In this document: positions 56,679-64,000 of the stretch, one piece after another
Position numbering within the stretch: position 1 is the stretch's first letter
How the letters are laid out: each line of letters starts with the position of its first letter
Source of the DNA: Vitis vinifera
Taxonomy: Eukaryota; Streptophyta; Magnoliopsida; Vitales; Vitaceae
Assembly (NCBI RefSeq): GCF_030704535.1
Contig: NC_081819.1
Location: forward strand, 18,572,001 to 18,636,000
DNA: 64,000 bases
Direction of reading: 5' to 3'
Notes under the pieces: model-generated
Database searches by the model: none
What the model was told of the DNA's origin: nothing
Seen by the model: the letters and a program-made list of their open reading frames with translations, nothing else
Position numbers and translations under genes: made by a program

Positions 56679-58591
56679 TTTGGAGAGATTTGGAAAATCT
56701 CATACGGATTGTCATATTATATATGAAATAGTGTCTTAATTTATTCATTAAAGTTCCTGCAATTATGCAGCATGATTAATAAATAAAAAATTCCTTCCCT
56801 GTCAATTTACTATTTTCATATATGGTGGGACCAACAGAATCATTCAAGCTTGCCTAAGCTTTGCTCTCTTTGTCTCACCACTGGCTTTCTTTATTCTTAA
56901 AATAAAGATGATTCATCAGGGCGGAAAATCTCTTTTGACAATCTCTTTTTTAACATTCTTTAAATGTCACACATTGAAAATGAACAGATGTCATGGGGTC
57001 TTTAAATTTAGTTCGGAAATAGAGGCTTGCAACATGTGGAGCATAGCAGAGTATAGTGCAGTGGGGCTTGAAATATGACAACTCACATGGGGCCATAGGT
57101 AGTGGAGAGTGGCTCAGTGGGGCTTCTATAGGCTTGAAACAAGACAACTCGGGTGGGGTCAGTGGTCTTGAAGTGGCATTTATATATACATATCTATACC
57201 ATCATGGTTGGCACAAATACTTCTTTTCCTGATACCAACTAGGGCTGGATATCAACCAATGTGATTGCATCAAGCGATTGGGAGCACCATTAATTCGAAC
57301 CATTTATAGGGGTTTCATTCTTGAACCCTACCCTTACTTGCTCGGCTCGGCGTTGGGAAAATTACAATACCTAAACGTGGTATAAAAATAAAGGAAGATA
57401 GAAAACGTTATGTCAATAAAAAAAGGTAACCAATATATCACAATTTTTTTTAATTCCAAGAAAATTATATTTTTCAAATCACCAACGGTTATAATAATTT
57501 ACAATGAAAACTTACAACTGTAGAATGTCAATGTTGCAAGCAATAAAAAAGTTGAATAATAAATTAGACAAGCTTGCCTCAATGTCATCATCATTCTGAA
57601 TCAAGAAGAGACACATGGAGCCCCTTTTCTTTGAATTAATTCTACCACGTGCGTATCTCTATGTCCAAAAAAAAAAAAAAAGAAGGAAAAAGTCTTTTAA
57701 GAATTCAAACTTTCATATTTCATCCTACAAGTATAAAGAAGAAAATTATTCTTATAATTTACCCTTGAATAGAAATCTAAAGAGAATTCCAATTTCTTTT
57801 TAGAACTTTTATGACAAGTCACTTGTCACCTCCCACCCTTTTTTTTTTCCTACACAAACACTTCTTTTTAAAAAAACTCTTTTCCTTTTATATGCTGACA
57901 TGTTCTCTAGCAAAATATTTTTAATTTTAAAAATTTTCACTTTTTCATTATTTCATATTTGTTGATTTGAATAATTTTTGGAGAACTTAAACACAAAATT
58001 ATAGTAAATAATTAATTAAAACAATGGAAAAATAATAAAATATTATCTAAAAAATAATATATTTGATAATTTCAAATATTGATTATAATAATATATTTAA
58101 TAATTAGGAATTGTATTTAACAATTATATTTTATTATTTAAATGTTTACCATATACAATTTTTTCTATCAATGTTAAATAAATATTTATTTATTTTGTAA
58201 ATATAATAAAAATATCTTATAATATTATTTTATGATTTATTTTATTTAAATTTTTTTATATCAAAATTACATGAAGTGACGGTGGTTATAATTTTAGTTT
58301 TTTTTTTTTTTTTAGCTTTTAACTTACCATGGTTCCAACTTTTTCCCTCACTAAAATCTCTTTTTTTAATTCAAATAAAATAAAAAAGAAAATATATTTT
58401 TCATAAAAAATTATATTTAATATTTTATATTAATTTTCTTTTAATATTTTTTTAATATTTATTAAAATATGTACATCTTTGATCTTTTAGAAAAATACAT
58501 ACATTCTTTTAAAAAATAAGTACATCTAGTATAAAAATAAGCATATTTCATCAAAGTTGAATTCTATCCTCATTTGACCTAATATGGGCAT
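56679..58591. other. 3' flank of gene B, then AT-rich DNA
   Basis: AATAAA motifs near 56780 and 56900 could serve gene B. At about 57055-57180 two imperfect copies of CAGTGGGGCTT...GACAACTC occur. From 57340 to 58590 the DNA is AT-rich with homopolymer runs and no supported gene. Confidence 0.5.
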
Positions 58592-59300
58592 TGTGGGGGC
58601 TTTCTCCCACATGTCTTCCCACATGTATCTTCACGTGCCTGTCCACGTGGCATCATTCTAGTTGGACTACGTGTCATTCCTCCCATCATTGACCGGACAA
58701 CCTTTGAGGTACTCAGACATGTTCCACCCGGATCTATTGGCCACAGAGCAGTCTGCATCTCCCTGATAGCCTCAAATCCTCTCTGATATACGAGACCATG
58801 GCTAACTGACATTAAAGTGACTGATGTGATTCTTCCCATCCTCACGTCCACATCAGTAGATTGGCATGTCCAATCCTAGACCTTCAACAAGATTGAAAGG
58901 ATGGCAAGCTGTATCATGACGTGTCGTTTGACACAGGCCCCAGCCGCCCTGTAATTGTGATGATTGCCTTGTCACTAATACGCAATCATCACTACAAGGG
59001 CCAACTCAACACTACTGTGTCTTCCTCTTCTTGAGCATTATAAAAACTCTGCCGAAATAGAGCAGGGGAAAAGGGAGGCAACACTATGAGTTCTCTCGCT
59101 TACTTTCTCTCTCTCTCTATCTCTTTAAGGGATTCTATTCATTCCCAAAATTTGACTTGGGCTTCAGAGGGTGTGTTCGGACTACCCGCCCGGACATCTT
59201 TGTGCAAGGAAATAGAAAACCTAGATTCCAGCATCAAAACAGGAGTTTTCGCTACCATGTCTAAAGGAGGAACCCATCCTCAATTGACCTGGTATCAACA
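58592..59300 (+). mobile_element. 5' LTR of a Ty3/gypsy element (709 bp)
   Basis: Begins TGTGGGGGCTTTCTCCCACA and ends GGTATCAACA, immediately before a PBS-like site at 59302 (TGGCATCGTTTGTGGAAAGG). A TATA box (TATAAAAA, 59039-59046) and a C/T-rich tract at about 59090-59120 fit a promoter and early transcript. The open frame 59086-59370 is an LTR by-product. The 3' LTR and target duplication lie beyond the window. Confidence 0.75.
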
Positions 59301-59301
59301 T

Positions 59302-59321
59302 TGGCATCGTTTGTGGAAAGG
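59302..59321 (+). promoter_or_regulatory. Primer-binding site-like sequence
   Basis: TGGCATCGTTTGTGGAAAGG differs by a few bases from TGGCGCCGTCTGTGGGAA-type sites common in plant gypsy elements. The mismatches suggest decay. Confidence 0.6.
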
Positions 59322-60222
59322 AAACAAAAATGTTAACAACCTCAAGAAGTTGATTGTTAGCTATGGGTAGTGAAGATTACTTCAATTGGCGCGAAAGTAT
59401 GGAAAGACGCCAGTGCGAGAGCGAGAGACAAGTGCAAGCCTTGCTCTAGAAGACAAGGAGACTCAGGAAAGAGAACGATGTGTTGCGTACTTAGGTATCC
59501 TCATCAGGCCCTCCTCGTAGTCGACAACCTAGAAGTCAGCGTAAGAACTCTAGGCAAAACGAGGAGGTCACATACCTTGGAAATGCAGAGTTCTCCTCTA
59601 ATGAACCAGAAAGACAACCTGAGAAAAGATCCCCACCAACTTGTTATGCATTGCAGGATGAAAGCTCCGACTCCATTCACATCTCAACAAAAAGGAGACG
59701 CAATAAGAAGTCCCAGCTATCGAATGCAATGTGCACAAGGCTAAGGCCTTAGATGCTCGATGTTGGAGGGGGGGAACCGCATGTACTAACGGCCCAAGGG
59801 GAATGTCCTAAACCCTTAACTGCACCGGTCATGACAGATTGGCTCCTTCATCTGCCAGTACAACAACCAGTGGGGGATTTGGTTAGTAGGGGTCCTCCCG
59901 ACTCTGTCAATAGGCGACTGAATGACATGCTTTCCACGCTTTTCAACCTTGACATCATCAGTTACAAGCCCCCAAAAGGGTTTATGGTCTCGAAATTCTC
60001 TACGTACGACAGATCCAGTGATCCATTTGACCATATCATGCACTATAGGTAACTCATGACCTTGACATAAGGAATGACGCGCTACTGTGTAAGGTCTTTC
60101 CAGCCAGCCTCCAAGGCCAGGCTCTTTCATGGTACCACCGCCTCTCGATGAATTTCGAGAATAAATTTCAGGATTTGTCATAGGCTTTTGTGGGACAATA
60201 TTTATGCTCAATGTGGCATAAG

Positions 60223-62168
60223 TGATTCATGCCCAATTGGTGTCTCAGCTGATTCGTGTCCAGCTGGCTACTTGATTGAGGGAGTAATCAACACAATTTA
60301 TAACCTATTACACCATATACTAGGGTAGCAAAGAAAAAGCTACTATACTATAGTGGTTCTAAGATCGTTGACTGGGAAGGGTTTCCAAATTACAAATGAT
60401 ACCAATTCAAAGTGAATTGGTGCTTTTTCATTTCAAGGTTAGCTTAAGAAATAAAACACAAACTTTGGTTGAAAAAGATTTAGATTTAAGCTAACGGCAA
60501 AACAAGTAATGGAAATTACTTATGAAGAAAAACATTCCTTGGAGATTTAGGTTCACAGGGGAGGTTCTTCATGCAAAAACATAGCTCCGGTCAGTTGGTT
60601 TATTTCCTCGCATTAGAGAATTAACATATAGTCAATTCTCTAATCGGTGCTGCATAAATGCATCCCTTAATTGGATTTCAACCCTAATTCCCTCTTACTG
60701 ATGCAACTTGCAATGGTTCATGCCTCTCACTAGCACTTACCATTCAAGGTGATCTTTAACCTTGGACTTCCCTTCAAAAGCTCGCAAGAGATAACTAATG
60801 GATGTTTCCTTGGAGTCCAAAAGCTTACCAAGTGTTGACAATTCTAGAAAATCCTACCTTCAAGTCTCCTCCCAGAGGCTCGCAAGGGGTAAACTAGTGC
60901 ATCTCCTTGGACGGAGATCACTTGCCTTACCAAGTGTTGGCCTAGGTGACTCCAAGGCGTTTTAAGTTAACTAAAAACATATAGAAATCACAAAAGGGTA
61001 ATACTTACTCTTCATTCATGGCTGAAACCACAAAGCTATATATTTATGCACTTGAAACCTTTCCCGGCAACCTTAACTCCAAGGAACTAAAGGTTTAGTT
61101 ACTCATACTCTGGGGAAACTTCCTCAGAGAATTCATAACTAGTAAATAAAAACAATACAATCAAAGTGAGAAGGTAAGGCAGAACAAAGCTCTGTATTTT
61201 ACTTTCTTTCAAACTTTTACAAAAGGGTCGTCTCCTTGAGAACAAGCTCTCAAGAAGCAATTTATATGAAAAATTACAATACTAATCATTACATGGATAT
61301 TTACTCTTTTTCCTAACTTAAAAGCTAAGGAATCTTATAATTGGTGGCTTACAAGGAGAATTTTGGGATTTAGACAACAAAAATTTGATGAAAAATATCT
61401 CCAAGTGTCGGTCGTAAATATCGGGAAGCACTAAAGACCATTTCGCAGGTGCAAACGAGGTCTGCGAGATTTCGCAGATGCACAAAAAGGGCTGCGAGAT
61501 CTCTTCGCAGCAAACAACTGACTTCGCAACGCTGCGAAGTGGTCTTTCAGCTTGCGGTGCTCGGCTTCCAACGTGACGGGAAACTTCAGGGGGAAATCCA
61601 CAACACTATACAAAAAGGCTGCGAAATCATTTTGCAACAAAAGGGTGATTTCGCAGCGCTGTGCAAAATTCTTCCTTCAACTTGGAGTGATCGGATTACA
61701 ATGGCTGTAACTCCTTCATTTCAACTCCGAATTGTACACCATTTAAAGAATTGGATTGTTGACTTCCTGAGCTTCGAAACGACATATAGCATGCATAAAT
61801 TGGACTTCAGGAAGTACTCTAAAAGTGGTTGACATAACTGTCATCAAGAATGCTTCATGGCAGATTTCTCTTTGTTTCCCCTCCTTGCATTCCGTATTTG
61901 CTTATGGCAAAGGACTTCAAAGCTTTGGTTCTTCATGTTTCTGAGCTTTCCATTGCTTTGCCATGGATTCCAAATAACTCTCCTCAATCTTAGATTGCTT
62001 TGGTGATAAAAAAGCTATCAAAACACCAAAACTTAACACAATTTGATTAGAATTGATTGTAAAGGTCCTTAATATGTTAATTGGGTTAAAAGAGCAATAA
62101 CTACTACTCAAAAGTGTTTAAAAGAGTTAATTACAAGCTATCAAAAAGTGCTTTTTGAGTAGTAATCA
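60223..62168. mobile_element. Solo LTR (about 1.95 kb) inserted in gypsy gag
   Basis: Starts TGATTCATGCCCAATTGG and ends GAGTAGTAATCA, with TGATT/AATCA inverted tips. ATAAG is duplicated at 60218-60222 and 62169-62173. The gag reading resumes on the far side. The interior has no coding domain. A cluster of TTCGCAG / GCTGCGAA motifs occurs at 61440-61670. Confidence 0.85.
61440..61670. repeat. Cluster of TTCGCAG / GCTGCGA motifs
   Basis: About eight to ten short, partly palindromic motifs (TTTCGCAG, GCTGCGAGAT, CTTCGCAACGCTGCGAAG). The last contains an imperfect hairpin. They lie within the solo LTR. Confidence 0.7.
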
Positions 62169-64000
62169 ATAAGCAAAACATCAGTACCTTGTAAAACATA
62201 AAGATGTAGGAGAACGAGTCATTGAGAGAATTCGTAAAGAGGTTTGGATAGGTTGTGCTTCAAATAGAGTCTTGTAGCATGGACGTCGTCCTTCAAATCT
62301 TTAAAAGAAGCATCTGCCCGGGTACATCATTCTTTGAATTTCTTACCAAGAAACCCCCAGCAACGATGAACGATTTGTTCAAACGAACAAATAAGTACTC
62401 CATGCTTAAGGACGATGTCCGCGCAGCAACCCAACAGGTCTTGGTCACCAGTCGAAATGTCAGGAACGACTCAACCAGAAACTCTAAACCCGCAAGCCAA
62501 AACATGACAAACTGGTAGACGGCAAGACGAACAACAACCAACCCAAGCTAATCTTACCCCCCTCAGTATCTTATACGACAAACTCTTCCCCATGATCCGA
62601 GATTTGTTCGATTTCAGATGGCCCGAGCCAATTAAGACAGATCCGATGAAACGGGACCGAAATAGAAAATGTGCTTACCATAAAGACCATGGACACACCA
62701 CAGAGCAATGCAGAAGCCTCCACTACTTAGTGGAAAAATTAATAAGAGCTGGGCATTTGAAACAGTACGTCTGCTCAGAGGAGAAATGTGGAGATACATC
62801 CCGAAGTTCGACTACCACAACCACCACGACTTCAGTGGCTCCTAGAACCATAATCAACTATATACATTCATGGGGGGCTCGTCGATGAAAAATACAACTC
62901 TAAAAGGAAGAGATAAAGGTTACTTCGAGCCGCCTTAGTAAGAGAGCAGGTTAGCTCAGTCCAACCCAGCTCGCCCGATGGGGGCATACACCCAATAGAC
63001 GGGGTAATCACCTTTCCCCAGTAGACCCCAACTGGGTGTTGCAGCCGCATGAAGATGCTCTCATCCTGACGCTGGGGATCAATGATTTCGATGTAAGGTG
63101 GATTTTAGTTGACTCGGGCAGTTCTGCTGACCTGTTATAGATGTCTGCGTTCAAACAGATGGGATTTCCATCATCAACCCTAGAGAATCCAGGGCGGATA
63201 CTATTAGGTTTTAACGGAGCATCGACAATCTCTCTAGGTGATGTCGTGCTACCCGTCCAAGCCGGGCCGGTTGTCCAGAATGTACAATTCTCAGTAGTGG
63301 AAGGCTTGTCCCCTTTCAACGCCATCACGGGATGCACATGGTTGCACAACATGAAGGTCATCCCCTCTACATATCACCAAATGGTGAGCTGCTTGACTAA
63401 GAACGGACATATTAGCATTTTCAAAAGCCAACTAGCAGCATGACAATGTTATTAGGTGGCGCGAGAATGTGGATCCACGAGTGCCATCAAGCCACCTTCG
63501 GAACCGGCTAACACAGAGGAACAATAGCAATTACAGAGCCTGACAGAAAGAGATCTGCCGACAGTTGACCCACTCCTACCCTTGGTTTTCTCTCAGGATA
63601 GCGACTACATTACCTATGTTAACTCCTTGTTAGCACTCGAAGAGCTAAAAGCGGTCCAAGGAGTGTTTCAGTAGAACAAAGAAGTTTTCGCACGAGCTCA
63701 TTCTAATATGCCCGGAATCCATCCCTTGGTAGCCTCTCATAAGCTCAATGTTATGCCATCCTCACGACTTATCCGATAGAAACTCCGACGTTTCTATTCG
63801 GATAGACAGAGGATTATCTAGGCTGAAGTAGAGAAGTTGCTCACGAATGGGTTTATAAGGGAAGTAGAGTATCCGGAATGGTTAGCAAATGTGGTGGTGG
63901 TCCCGAAAAAATGGGGTAAATAGCGAGTCTGTGTCGATTATACCAACTTGAATGACATCTATCCAAAAGATAGTTTCCCGTTGCCCCAAATAAATCAGGT

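Larger units (their letters stand above)
59370..64000 (+). mobile_element. Decayed Ty3/gypsy gag-protease-RT, cut by the window edge
   Basis: Order of remnants on the + strand: an early gag region to 60222 (KFSTYDRSSDPFDHIMHYR near 59990-60050, then a stop); gag continues at 62174 after the inserted LTR (SICPGTSFFEFLTKKPPATM near 62310-62370); zinc-knuckle-like CAYHKDHGHTTEQC at 62670-62711; protease active site DSGSSAD at 63111-63131 followed by a TAG; and reverse transcriptase start from about 63820 (VVVVPKKWGK, a stop, RVCVDYTNLND, DSFPLPQ). Several in-frame stops show it is inactive. The RT palm, RNase H and integrase would lie right of the window. Confidence 0.85.

Noticed and set aside
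59288..59300. TGGTATCAACA as an initiator tRNA-Met PBS
   Set aside because: It matches only the first 7-8 bases. The LTR end plus the following TGGCATCG site gives a better LTR/PBS arrangement.
59086..59370. 94-codon frame at the start of the gypsy element
   Set aside because: Crosses the LTR end and PBS, so it cannot be the element's gag start.

Overview
The window is plant nuclear DNA. It has AT-rich intergenic sequence, GT-AG introns, dense LTR retrotransposons, LINE, SINE and TRIM remnants, and a tandem cytochrome P450 cluster. Gene content and repeat style suggest a woody eudicot, most likely grapevine (Vitis) or a close relative. The species is an inference; I could not search a database.

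Layout. 0-4.3 kb: nested LINE, copia and SINE remnants on the + strand. 4.7-8.0 kb: first three coding exons (- strand) of a SYT4-type synaptotagmin-like membrane-contact-site protein, whose later exons must lie beyond the left edge. 11.2-12.3 kb: a two-exon phytocyanin / early-nodulin-like gene (- strand) that appears to have lost its copper ligands. 12.6-15.9 kb: intergenic DNA with a TRIM-like element, a possible orphan exon and a MITE. 16.0-17.6 kb: a CYP76-type P450 pseudogene. 17.7-35.6 kb: a young 17.9-kb LTR retrotransposon on the - strand, with LTRs of about 4 kb, a perfect 5-bp target duplication, gag-like ORFs but no visible pol, and arrays of hairpin-forming minisatellites. 36.4-36.6 kb: a truncated P450 first-exon fragment. 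40.2-43.2 kb and 54.5-56.7 kb: two intact two-exon CYP76-type genes, 499 aa each, with shared promoter repeats and duplicated upstream blocks. 43.7-48.2 kb: decayed repeats including a copia relic. 48.2-52.3 kb: a probable solo LTR distantly related to the 17.9-kb element. 58.6-64.0 kb: a decayed Ty3/gypsy element running off the right edge, with a solo LTR of about 1.9 kb inserted in its gag.

How it fits together. The functional core is a local tandem array of CYP76-type monooxygenases, a family whose characterised members often oxidise monoterpenols. The array has two intact copies, one pseudogene and one fragment. It was expanded by segmental duplication that carried upstream DNA along, and was then reshaped by LTR, TRIM and other insertions in flanks and introns.

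The observations I rate most worth checking are in the 17.9-kb element. These are an enolase-like coding fragment captured inside its LTRs, a second copy of part of the primer-binding site in U5, a hairpin minisatellite whose stems vary in a compensated way, a dispersed GGGGTATGCCCC palindrome, and an inverted duplication across the LTR/internal junction.
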